Assembly (NCBI GenBank): GCA_003158495.1
Contig: PMJT01000098.1
Coordinates: 1 to 7,925 of the forward strand
Direction of reading: 5' to 3'
Source of the DNA: Chloroflexota bacterium
Lineage (GTDB): Bacteria; Chloroflexota; Limnocylindria; Limnocylindrales; CSP1-4
DNA: 7,925 bases
Part shown: positions 1 through 6,385 of the stretch, one piece after another
Layout: each line of letters starts with the position of its first letter
Position numbering within the stretch: the first letter of the stretch is position 1
Made by a program: the position numbers and the translations under genes
Notes under the pieces: generated by a model
Told to the model about the DNA's origin: nothing
The model's input: only the letters and a program-made list of their open reading frames with translations
The model's database searches: none

Positions 1-1
1 G

Positions 2-91
2 GGCCGCGGCCAGAAACAGGCGCCAGGGATGACGGTAGTCACGAGGCACCTATCGTCGGGAGTGCCGACGTTGCACCTGGATTCTCGGTGA
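2..91 (+). CDS. 3' end of an upstream gene (partial, unidentified)
   Basis: An open frame enters from the left edge and ends with TGA at 89-91. It would encode the last 29 residues of a protein, ending in PTLHLDSR. Its third codon positions are mostly G or C. The competing frame, which is the in-frame upstream extension of the next gene, has many A/T third positions, so this frame is the better coding candidate. Its stop overlaps the next gene's ATG as TGATG, a common coupling arrangement in operons. Too little remains to name a product. Genes next to HPrK-like kinases are often PqqD-like, nucleotidyltransferase or peptide-maturation proteins, but nothing here shows which. Confidence 0.4.
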   Translation, partial: GRGQKQAPGMTVVTRHLSSGVPTLHLDSR

Positions 92-1224
92 TGTGGATTG
101 ACGTCGGCGGCGCTGCCACGGTCTCCGTCGCCCCTGACGCTGAGCCTGGGATCGCTCGAGGAATCGAGCGTGCATTTGCGCCGTACCTTCCGCACGTTGA
201 ACCCGCATCCGGCATCGGCGTCTCGATCCGGCCGATCACCGATGTGCCGACGTTTCGCGACATCGAGAATGCGGCAGGCGACGGGTTGGTCACTGCCTAC
301 GACGGCGAGCGAGCGTATGTCCTGTGGGGCCGGCAAGCCTGCGTCGTGCCCGACCCGGTCCGCGAGTCCCCGGCCGTCTTCGCGTATACGGCGGGTTTTC
401 CGGTGCTCGGCCTCGTCCGCTCGTACATACGTCCGGCCGTCGCACTGGCCGCCTTGGGAAACGATGCCGTCGTCGTCCACGCGTCGGCCGTCTCGATCGA
501 CGGCCGGGCGATACTCGTGGGCGGCTGGTCCGAGAGTGGCAAGACCGAGATCGCACTGGCACTGGCTGAAGCGGGCGCGGAGTTCATCTCGGACAAGTGG
601 ACCATCGTGCGAGCGGACGGGACGGTGTGCCCCTTCCCTGCATCGGTGGGCATCCGACGCTGGGTCCTGCCGTACCTCCCCAGACTTCGCGCGAGACTGC
701 CGCGCCTCGCGAGGGTGCAGATCGTCGGGGCCGCGGCCGCATCCCTCGCATCGCGGCCCATCCGTCGGTCGTCCGGCAATGCACTCCTGCGCGAAGCCGG
801 CGCCCTCTCGACGCGACTCGTCGCAATGGCAGACCGCGTAGCGCTCTCGCTGGACCAGGTGCGGGCGGCGTACGGGACCAGCGGCGACGTCAAGACGCCC
901 GTTCCGCTGGGCCTCGTCGTGCTTCTCTCAACGGCCGCGCCTGGCAAGAGCCCCGAAGTCGTGTCGGTCGATTCTGGCACCGTAGCTCGGCGCCTCGCGC
1001 AAGCCGCCGGCTTTGAACGGCGCGCGTACTTCTCCGTGACCGAGCGGGTTCGCTACGGCGGGGCGAGCCAGGACCGGACGGACGGCCCGGCCGTGACCGG
1101 CATCGAAACCAACCTGCTGCAGGCCCGACTCGCCGCAATCGGCCTCCTCGAGGTCAGGACGCCCTTTCCGGGCGATCCACGCCGCGTCGTCGAGCCGATC
1201 TTCCGCGGGCTTGAAGGTCGATGA
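91..1224 (+). CDS. HPr kinase/phosphorylase-like P-loop protein (first of tandem pair)
   Basis: This 377-residue protein has a C-terminal-type HPrK fold. Numbering is from ATG 91; GTG at 88 is an alternative start. The signature is VVHASAV (His130), then beta-strand AILVGG, then the P-loop GWSESGKT (145-152), followed about 15 residues later by FISDKWTIV (Asp168-Lys169). The order and spacing match the MHG...GDSGVGKSE...ADD core of true HPrK. The second Asp of the catalytic pair is Lys here. The protein lacks the bifunctional HPrK N-terminal domain in recognisable form. Related stand-alone kinases occur in lasso-peptide clusters, where they phosphorylate the precursor peptide, and in polysaccharide clusters, so a small-molecule or peptide kinase is more likely than a carbon-catabolite HPr kinase. 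The start overlaps the preceding stop (TGATG) and the stop overlaps the next start (ATGA). The substrate is unknown. The fold call is firm; activity is uncertain because of the D-to-K change. Confidence 0.82.
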   Translation: MWIDVGGAATVSVAPDAEPGIARGIERAFAPYLPHVEPASGIGVSIRPITDVPTFRDIENAAGDGLVTAYDGERAYVLWGRQACVVPDPVRESPAVFAYTAGFPVLGLVRSYIRPAVALAALGNDAVVVHASAVSIDGRAILVGGWSESGKTEIALALAEAGAEFISDKWTIVRADGTVCPFPASVGIRRWVLPYLPRLRARLPRLARVQIVGAAAASLASRPIRRSSGNALLREAGALSTRLVAMADRVALSLDQVRAAYGTSGDVKTPVPLGLVVLLSTAAPGKSPEVVSVDSGTVARRLAQAAGFERRAYFSVTERVRYGGASQDRTDGPAVTGIETNLLQARLAAIGLLEVRTPFPGDPRRVVEPIFRGLEGR

Positions 1225-2237
1225 GAGCGCAATACGAGTTTGCGGTCGGACTCGGCCTGACGATCGAGGGTGACAGCGCGACGCTGCGGCAATTTGACAG
1301 GGAATATGGCGCGGCTTCCGCCGTCTCCCGCATAGACGCGGGCGTGGAGGTGGACTTTACCGGCGATACCTCCGATCGGTCCGGCGCGACGAGGGTCGGG
1401 GGGTACAAAACGATGCGCTGGCGGACTACCCTGAGCGCGCCCACCGACGCCGTGATCGGGGCACGGATCCAGGTCGCGGGCCGGCCTCGGGGTTTCGCCC
1501 GGACGCTCGTGCAGGGCTATTTCATCGAGCCTCTCCTTTCTGTCGCTGCGGCACGAGGTGATTCGGTCTTGCTGCCGGCGGCAGCCTTCCGCGATGGGGC
1601 AGGCGCGATTGTCGTCCTTGGGAGGTCCGGCAGCGGCAAGACGTCGCTCTCGATGCATGCACTCGCGCTCGGCGGGCCGGTCTTCGGCGATGATCAGGTG
1701 ATCATCGATTCGGCCGGTGCGTGCCGGTCGTTCGCGCGGCGGCTGCGACTTTATCCGGATCTGCGGGAGCGCGTCCCGGTGGCTTACGCCAAGCTGCCTC
1801 GGGGCACCCGCGTCCAGCTCGGGGTTCGGCGGTTCGTACGGGCGGTTTCGCGCGGCGCGATTGCACCGTCGCTCGCCGTCCCCATTTCGATCTTCGGCCA
1901 GAGCAGTCAGCCAGATCCGGCGCCCATTACGCGTGTCATCCTCCTGGAGCGGGCCGTCGTCCCGGGTGACCTGCGCACGGAGCCAGCGACCGTCGCGGAG
2001 GCAGTGAGCCGTGCCCTCGGGTTGCTACGCGAGCAACGCGAACACTTGTTGCTCGCCGGTGGCGGCCCGTGGCGAGAAGCGCTCGTTGACACCGAGCGGC
2101 AGGAGGAGCAACTGCTTGAAGCCGCGTTCAAAGGCGCTTCGACCAGGCGAATCGTCGTGCCGTCGCCACTGGTTGGGGACGCGATCGGGCACGTAGCCGA
2201 AGCGGTAGGCCTCTTCGCGCAACCCGCCAGGCATTGA
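1221..2237 (+). CDS. HPr kinase/phosphorylase-like P-loop protein (second of tandem pair)
   Basis: This 338-residue protein starts at ATG 1221, which overlaps the previous TGA as ATGA. GAAGG at 1213-1217 is a plausible ribosome-binding site. A strand AIVVLG leads into the P-loop GRSGSGKT (134-141), and the Mg-binding acidic pair appears as FGDDQVII (Asp157-Asp158). The HPrK His position just before the P-loop strand is replaced: the segment reads LPAAAF instead of H-x-x-x-V. The protein is therefore complementary to its neighbour, which keeps the His but lacks the second Asp. The two share the domain order (variable N-terminal half, P-loop near 140, helical C-terminal part) but differ widely in sequence, so they are old paralogues. 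Likely role: ATP-dependent kinase of an unidentified substrate, possibly acting as a heteromer with the upstream protein. True carbon-regulation HPrK is unlikely because the N-terminal domain is unlike it and no PTS genes are present. Confidence 0.82.
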   Translation: MRAQYEFAVGLGLTIEGDSATLRQFDREYGAASAVSRIDAGVEVDFTGDTSDRSGATRVGGYKTMRWRTTLSAPTDAVIGARIQVAGRPRGFARTLVQGYFIEPLLSVAAARGDSVLLPAAAFRDGAGAIVVLGRSGSGKTSLSMHALALGGPVFGDDQVIIDSAGACRSFARRLRLYPDLRERVPVAYAKLPRGTRVQLGVRRFVRAVSRGAIAPSLAVPISIFGQSSQPDPAPITRVILLERAVVPGDLRTEPATVAEAVSRALGLLREQREHLLLAGGGPWREALVDTERQEEQLLEAAFKGASTRRIVVPSPLVGDAIGHVAEAVGLFAQPARH

Positions 2238-2246
2238 TCGAGGCCC

Positions 2247-2260
2247 GACCGCGCGCGGTC
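2247..2260. terminator. GC palindrome between convergent genes, possible terminator stem
   Basis: A perfect 14-base palindrome (GACCG-CGCG-CGGTC as a hairpin) lies 10 bases after the stop of the second kinase gene, in the 171-base gap between two convergent genes. No T-run follows on either strand, so it is not a classic intrinsic terminator. It could help bidirectional termination or be chance in GC-rich DNA. The rest of the gap to 2408 shows nothing else I can support. Confidence 0.3.
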
Positions 2261-2408
2261 CGGTGGAACTCCGACCGGATGCCGGTAGCGACACACGCCC
2301 TCTAGATGAAGTATCAACTCCGCGGGCCCGGTAGCGTTCGGATTTCGCCGCGTTCGGTGGCCCCGTCGTCGAGCTAGACGCGGCCCGGCAGATGTCCGTC
2401 GCTTCGTC

Positions 2409-3554
2409 CTACCTTTGAGCCATTGTCGGCTTTTGCCGGAGCTCCAGGAGCCGGAGGTTGCAAGGAACCGGCAGATGGTCTGTGGCCTTCCGCCGGGCGT
2501 CGCGGTAATCGGCCAGGGCGACGGCCCGCAGCCGATCGTCCCCAGACCTTACTGCGAGAGACCACGCCAGCGCAGCCGCCATCGCGCGGTCGTGCGCGGT
2601 GCGCGCCGCGCCGATCCGGGCCTCGCGACCTGCCGTCAACTGGACTAGTTTCCTCCACGGGGCCAACCCAGTGGCAAGCCGGCGCGAGCCTGACTCACTC
2701 GCGGCTTGCAGGTCCGGTGACGCCTCAATGTTGATGGCAACCGCGGGTCGCCGGCGGAATCGCCTGACCCGGGACGCTGCGCCCAGACGTTCCGGCATCG
2801 TCATGCCGGCGCCAAGACGCGATTGAGAGCGAAGGCGCTCCGCGATGATCGTCCTCAGCACCCGCCTCCCATCCCGGAAAGCATGCAGGTTCGAGGTGCC
2901 AGCACGGCGCGGCGCTTCGAAGCTGGGCACCTCCGTGACCTTCAGGCGGGCGCGTTCTGCACGCAGAAAGAGTTGGGCTTCAATCTCGAAACCAGTAGCG
3001 GTGAGACCGAGAGACATAACACTCGACCGCCGGAACGCCGCATACCCGTAGCACAGGTCCGAGCGCGAGGACCGGTACAGGATCCTGGTCAGGAGCAAGA
3101 GTCCTCGGTTGCCGACGTCGCGCAGCGGTGATATGTCGGCCGTCCCTCCGCCCGGCATGAAGCGCGAGCCCCGCACGAGGTCGTGGCCATCGCGCAACGG
3201 TTGGATGAAACGGTCGATTTCTCGGGGATCCATGCTTCCGTCGGCGTCGAGCATCACGATGAAGTCCCCGGTCGCCGTCTCGATCCCCTTTCGAATGGCG
3301 CAGCCCTTGCCCGGGGCGTCGTCGACCACGACGACCGTGTCGGGCCGGATAGCCAGCGCCACCTCGACTGTGCGGTCGGTCGAGCGGCCGTCCACGAGGA
3401 CTATCTCGTCTATGTCGAGTGGCATGTTCTCCAGGACCCAGGCTATGTTGAGGGCCTCGTTCCTGGCCGGGATAACGACGCTGATCCGTGATCGGCCGGG
3501 CAAAGAGCCGGCCTCCAAATGAGTCCAGACCGTCTCCGGATTTCGTAGCAACAC
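2409..3554 (-). CDS. Family 2 glycosyltransferase, polyprenyl-phosphate-sugar synthase type
   Basis: A GT2 (GT-A fold) enzyme of about 381 residues from the GTG at 3554. Numbered from that start, SVVIPARNEALNI (25-37) is the nucleotide-binding strand and loop, VDGRSTDRT (54-62) follows, and LDADGS carries the metal-binding DxD (103-105). CYGYAAFRR (about 168) and GFEIEAQLFLRA...EVPSFE..RRAGTSNL (to about 223) match the acceptor-side pattern of the DPM1/DPG-synthase-like branch. It probably moves a sugar from a nucleotide donor to a polyprenyl phosphate or glycan at the inner membrane face. After the catalytic domain come about 150 Arg/Ala-rich, mostly helical residues with no recognised domain. 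Codon-position composition there still looks coding. GTG 3554 was chosen because GGAGG lies 6 bases upstream; ATG at 3611 (400 residues) and ATG at 3575 lack a visible ribosome site. The gene diverges from the membrane trio and lies downstream of repeat copy A. Confidence 0.88.
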   Translation of the reverse strand: MLLRNPETVWTHLEAGSLPGRSRISVVIPARNEALNIAWVLENMPLDIDEIVLVDGRSTDRTVEVALAIRPDTVVVVDDAPGKGCAIRKGIETATGDFIVMLDADGSMDPREIDRFIQPLRDGHDLVRGSRFMPGGGTADISPLRDVGNRGLLLLTRILYRSSRSDLCYGYAAFRRSSVMSLGLTATGFEIEAQLFLRAERARLKVTEVPSFEAPRRAGTSNLHAFRDGRRVLRTIIAERLRSQSRLGAGMTMPERLGAASRVRRFRRRPAVAINIEASPDLQAASESGSRRLATGLAPWRKLVQLTAGREARIGAARTAHDRAMAAALAWSLAVRSGDDRLRAVALADYRDARRKATDHLPVPCNLRLLELRQKPTMAQR

Positions 3555-3560
3555 GTAGCA

Positions 3561-3565
3561 CCTCC
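3561..3565 (-). promoter_or_regulatory. Shine-Dalgarno site setting the glycosyltransferase start
   Basis: Read on the minus strand, GGAGG is followed by six bases and then GTG (3554-3552). The upstream in-frame ATG codons at 3611 and 3575 have no comparable site, so this favours the shorter protein. Confidence 0.55.
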
Positions 3566-3679
3566 AGCCGAACATCAGTTCAGGCGATATCAGTGCCGGA
3601 GGGCGACACATCCAAGGCGCAGGAGCCGAAGACCTCAGGCTGTTACCGAGCGGTTCTTAACCAAGCCCCAGCGCCGACG

Positions 3680-3940
3680 CGACGATCCCCCCTGGAGCTA
3701 CCCGAACTCGCGGCCTGTGTCCTCCCCAAGATAGTACGATATGCATACTACAAGTCTAGTACTTTCTGCGTATGCCTTAGCCCACGGCGATTCTTGAAAG
3801 ACGATTCTGTTGTCAGGGAGCAACGAGTCGGGCGGCGGTGCCTTCGCCGTCAGGCGTGCGGCGATCGTGCTACCGTCGGTGCCCCGTAAAGTAGAGGTGG
3901 AGGGCTGGCCCTATTGAGGGTGGAAACCCTGCAATCGGGT
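3680..3940 (-). repeat. Copy A of a long inverted non-coding element upstream of the glycosyltransferase
   Basis: Read on the minus strand, this stretch matches 7560-7815 of the plus strand over about 250 bases, with ordered blocks. Shared blocks (A; B) are: GATTGCAGGGTTT (3924-3936; 7565-7577), CTACTTT (3888-3894; 7607-7613), GGCACC then CGGTAGC (about 3869-3884; 7618-7633), CCTGACAAC (3809-3817; 7684-7692), GTCTTTCAAGA (3792-3802; 7699-7709), a 20-base block at 3753-3772 and 7721-7740 with a single mismatch, CTATCYTGGGGAGGA (3720-3734; 7759-7773), and GGCCGCGAGT (3706-3715; 7778-7787). Intervening DNA is diverged but similar in spacing. No open frame is conserved. The element ends about 125 bases before the GTG at 3554, so it sits as a promoter or 5' leader of the glycosyltransferase. 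I do not recognise it as a known riboswitch or insertion-sequence end. Confidence 0.8.
3728..3758 (-). promoter_or_regulatory. Possible promoter inside copy A
   Basis: This is an AT-rich dip in otherwise GC-rich DNA. On the minus strand TAGACT is followed after 16 bases by TACTAT, loosely fitting -35 and -10 hexamers. Copy B has TAGACT, 16 bases, then TTCTAT in the same register. An inverted pair TAGTA...TACTA (3732-3750) is present only here. Match to consensus is weak, so this is a guess supported mainly by conservation between the two copies. Confidence 0.3.
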
Positions 3941-3975
3941 TGCGGGAGGGGCCGCCCCGAGGCCTCTGCTTCCTA

Positions 3976-3985
3976 TTCACGTGAA
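3976..3985. promoter_or_regulatory. Perfect palindrome, possible operator
   Basis: TTCACGTGAA is a perfect 10-base palindrome in the divergent region between the glycosyltransferase and the membrane operon, just beyond the 5' limit of copy A. Copy B has TATTCACGG at a similar distance from its conserved hairpin (about 7509-7517), i.e. only a half-site. It could bind a dimeric regulator. No regulator gene is in the window. The remainder of 3986-4179 shows no feature I can support. Confidence 0.3.
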
Positions 3986-4179
3986 CCGGACCCCGGCTAT
4001 ACCCGCGTCGCTGTGGGTTTCCCGGCTCGGCGGCCCACCCAGCGCAACAGCTTCAGACCAGGGGCGTCGCGGAGCGAATGCCGCCGATGGTTTCAGGGCC
4101 TGTCAGTCGCGCCCGACACCCGCCTCGCCACCGCTGAGCGGCCCGGCCCTTCAATCCACTCGTACCAACGTGTACGCCC

Positions 4180-4185
4180 TATGAT
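4180..4185 (+). promoter_or_regulatory. -10 box giving a leaderless transcript for the membrane operon
   Basis: TATGAT differs from TATAAT at one position and ends eight bases before ATG 4194. No Shine-Dalgarno sequence precedes that ATG. A -10 box at this distance puts the transcription start at or next to the start codon, the typical arrangement of leaderless mRNAs in Actinomycetota and several other high-GC phyla. No clear -35 is visible. Confidence 0.45.
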
Positions 4186-4193
4186 GCTTCGCT

Positions 4194-6143
4194 ATGCGCG
4201 CATTCACGCAATTTGGGTCGCTCCTGGTCGGTGCTGCCCGGCGGCGTGCAGCGCCAGGCCTGGCTCCCGTGGCGGTGGCCTCGCGGCTGCGTGCGGCCGA
4301 AGGCCTGGCTCCCTTGGTGGTGGCGGTCGGCCTTTGGGCCCTGGCCATGCCGAACGTCGACACGACACGCATGACAGACCTGGGCCTGATATCGGTCCTG
4401 CCCCCACAGGTGCCGCTGGCCATTCTCCTGATCGTTGCGAGCGCGGCCTGGCATCTGCGGCGCGACAGCGTGAGCGTTCCTTTCCTTACCCTCCATCTCG
4501 TAGCGCTGGTATTCCTGCTGTATGCGATGCCAACGGTCGTGGAAGCGCAGCCCCGTTTCGCCGCGACCTACATTCACGTTGGCATCTCGGAGTACATCTC
4601 GCGCACCGGCTCTGTCGCTCCTGGACTCGAAGCTCGCTTCGACTGGCCGGGCTTCTTCATCCTGGCCTCTTTCCTGAGCCAGGCGAGCGGCTTTCACAGC
4701 ACGATGGACCTGGCAGGCTGGGCACCGGTCTACCTCAACCTGATGTACCTCGGACCGCTGGCACTCATCTTCCGGTCAATTACCCGGGACACCCGGCTTG
4801 TCTGCGCAGGACTCTTCCTCTTCGAGCTCACCAATTGGGTCGGGCAGGACTACTTCTCTCCCCAGGGCCTCAACTACTTCCTCTTCCTGTCGATCATCGG
4901 CCTGGTCGTCACCCACTTCCGGACGCTGAAACCGGCATCGGACAGATTCCGGGAATGGCTCGGAGCCCGGCGACGCGGGGCGCGCCTGCTGACCTCGCTC
5001 TACTCACTGACCGCGCCCGAGCAACTGCCTGCCGAAGATCAGCCGCCACAGCGGCAGGCCGGCCTGATAATCGCGATCGTCGTCATATTCGCGTTCGTCG
5101 CCTTCGCCCACCAGCTGACCCCGTTCTTCACGGTGGCGGCCCTGCTCGCGCTGGCTGCATTCAACCGGATCACGCTTCGCGGCCTGCCAATCCTGCTGGG
5201 CGTGGTGGCAGTCGTCTGGGTGAGCTACATGACCGTGCCTTACCTGTCCGGCCACCTGGCCCAGCTGGCACAGGATTTCGGCCAGATCGGCAAGTCGGTT
5301 GGAGCCAACGTCTCCGGACGAGTCGGCGGCAGTCCCGATCACCGACTGGTAGTCACGCTGGGCATCGTCTTCACATTGTCGCTCTGGATAGCCGCGGCCA
5401 CCGGGTTCCTGGTCCGGTTCCGCGACGGCAGACGGGACCTGTCGATGGTCCTCCTCGCGGCCGCTCCCGTACCGCTAGTGGCGGCGCAGGCCTACGGCGG
5501 GGAGCTGGTGCTCCGCCTGTACCTCTTCACTCTCCCGTTCATGGCCATCCTGGCATCGGGCGTCGTGTATGGAAGACCCCAGGCCCTTCCGTCCCGACTT
5601 CGAACCTGCGGGATCATCGCCGTTTGCGCGGCCATCACCCTGGGGTTCCTGGTGACCCGCTACGGGAATGAGCGGATGGACATCATGACCACGTCCGAGG
5701 TGCTGGGCGTCCAGCAGGTCTACAAGATCGCCCCGCCAGGCTCCCTCCTGGTTTCTCCGTCCGGCAACCTGCCCTGGAGGGCGCAGGGGTTCGAGCAATA
5801 CACCTACATATCCCAGACATATGACATCCTGGCCGGCAAGCCCGCCGACCTGGTCAACCTCATGCGGACAGCCGGTCGACCCCATTCCTTCCTCATCCTC
5901 ACCGCGAGCCAGGAGGCCGAAGCCGAGTTGTTTAACGGAATGAAGCCAAGCGAATGGGACGCGTTCGTGAACCAGATAATCGCTTCGTCCGACTTCAAGC
6001 TGGTCTACCAGAACGCCGACACGAAGGTATTCGAGCTTCGGTCGCCCGCGGCGGCGGCTCCAGACTCGATCGCCGACGGCACCGCTACGATGGCGGCGTC
6101 GATGCAGGCCACTCCGTTGCTCGGGTTCGGGGTCGAGTCATGA
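4194..6143 (+). CDS. Large polytopic membrane protein, GT-C glycosyltransferase or polymerase-like
   Basis: A 649-residue integral membrane protein. Hydrophobic segments lie near 40-53, 72-88, 94-113, 153-165, 178-195, 200-215, 225-242, 289-305, 308-325, 328-346, 384-406, 416-430, 436-459 and 470-487. A mostly soluble C-terminal domain follows (490-649). The segment between the third and fourth helices carries EYISRTGSVAPGLEARFDWPG (134-153, plus G), a loop with acidic and aromatic residues like the first extracytoplasmic loop of GT-C enzymes. NWVGQDYFSPQGLNYFL (about 214-230) is a motif I associate with membrane proteins of actinobacterial and Chloroflexota exopolysaccharide clusters, from memory. 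Likely role: transfer or polymerisation of lipid-linked sugars on the outer face of the membrane. The start at 4194 is the first possible after an in-frame TGA at 4182. The stop overlaps the next ATG (ATGA). The N-terminus contains a 15-residue tandem duplication. Exact enzyme class is unproven. Confidence 0.85.
   Translation: MRAFTQFGSLLVGAARRRAAPGLAPVAVASRLRAAEGLAPLVVAVGLWALAMPNVDTTRMTDLGLISVLPPQVPLAILLIVASAAWHLRRDSVSVPFLTLHLVALVFLLYAMPTVVEAQPRFAATYIHVGISEYISRTGSVAPGLEARFDWPGFFILASFLSQASGFHSTMDLAGWAPVYLNLMYLGPLALIFRSITRDTRLVCAGLFLFELTNWVGQDYFSPQGLNYFLFLSIIGLVVTHFRTLKPASDRFREWLGARRRGARLLTSLYSLTAPEQLPAEDQPPQRQAGLIIAIVVIFAFVAFAHQLTPFFTVAALLALAAFNRITLRGLPILLGVVAVVWVSYMTVPYLSGHLAQLAQDFGQIGKSVGANVSGRVGGSPDHRLVVTLGIVFTLSLWIAAATGFLVRFRDGRRDLSMVLLAAAPVPLVAAQAYGGELVLRLYLFTLPFMAILASGVVYGRPQALPSRLRTCGIIAVCAAITLGFLVTRYGNERMDIMTTSEVLGVQQVYKIAPPGSLLVSPSGNLPWRAQGFEQYTYISQTYDILAGKPADLVNLMRTAGRPHSFLILTASQEAEAELFNGMKPSEWDAFVNQIIASSDFKLVYQNADTKVFELRSPAAAAPDSIADGTATMAASMQATPLLGFGVES
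4244..4333 (+). repeat. 45-base tandem duplication inside the membrane protein gene
   Basis: Two adjacent 45-base units (4244-4288, 4289-4333) are similar. The core at 4256-4279 and 4301-4324 is 24 bases with only two differences. The unit is a multiple of three and encodes RAAPGLAPVAVASRL followed by RAAEGLAPLVVAVGL (residues 18-32 and 33-47). The second copy leads directly into the first hydrophobic segment, so the duplication lengthens the N-terminus before it. Confidence 0.75.
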
Positions 6144-6385
6144 CGACGACTGTCACGCACCTGACGACCCGGACGCTGCTGTCGAACAGCTATGACGGCC
6201 TCTCGACGACGATCGGGATCGCGGTCATCGGCATCCTGGCCCTGCTTTTGCTGGTTCGCGAATTCGCCCCACTGCTCCGGGGCAGCGCTCCAGGAGACAC
6301 GCGCGCCCTGGACATGGCAATCGTGCCGCTGTTGATCGTCTTTGCGACGATCGTGATCGCGCGCATGGCGGAGTTGCTTGCATGA
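6140..6385 (+). CDS. Small two-helix membrane protein (81 residues)
   Basis: Starts at ATG 6140, overlapping the preceding TGA as ATGA, and ends at TGA 6383-6385, which overlaps the next ATG. The frame is open further upstream to 5954, but that part lies within the previous gene and is a shadow. The protein has a polar Thr-rich N-terminus, one hydrophobic helix (about 22-40, AVIGILALLLLV), a short loop with REFAPLLRG and GDTRALD, and a second helix (about 59-75) ending ARMAELLA. I do not recognise a family. Its position between a large membrane protein and a CPBP-family protein, with four-base overlaps on both sides, suggests equal expression and a role as a small subunit or assembly partner of one of them. 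Third codon positions are G/C-rich, supporting real coding. Confidence 0.75.
   Translation: MTTTVTHLTTRTLLSNSYDGLSTTIGIAVIGILALLLLVREFAPLLRGSAPGDTRALDMAIVPLLIVFATIVIARMAELLA

Noticed and set aside
1..90. Extension of the first kinase gene to the left edge (its frame is open throughout)
   Set aside because: That stretch has many A/T third positions, unlike the gene body, while the neighbouring frame with TGA at 89-91 has good third positions and overlaps the ATG as TGATG.
91..2237. Classical carbon-catabolite HPr kinase/phosphorylase (hprK)
   Set aside because: No PTS genes are nearby, the N-terminal domain is not recognisable, and each copy lacks one conserved active-site residue, so the gene symbol was not assigned.
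3488..3889. Plus-strand 133-codon frame across the divergent intergenic region
   Set aside because: It runs antisense through the glycosyltransferase start and across copy A. No corresponding frame exists in copy B and no domain is seen.
3914..5671. A 585-codon plus-strand open frame overlapping the large membrane protein gene
   Set aside because: Its translation is rich in Arg, Pro, Gly and His with no domain or membrane pattern. The overlapping frame gives a clean polytopic membrane protein with proper overlaps to the next gene. Long shadow frames are normal in GC-rich DNA.
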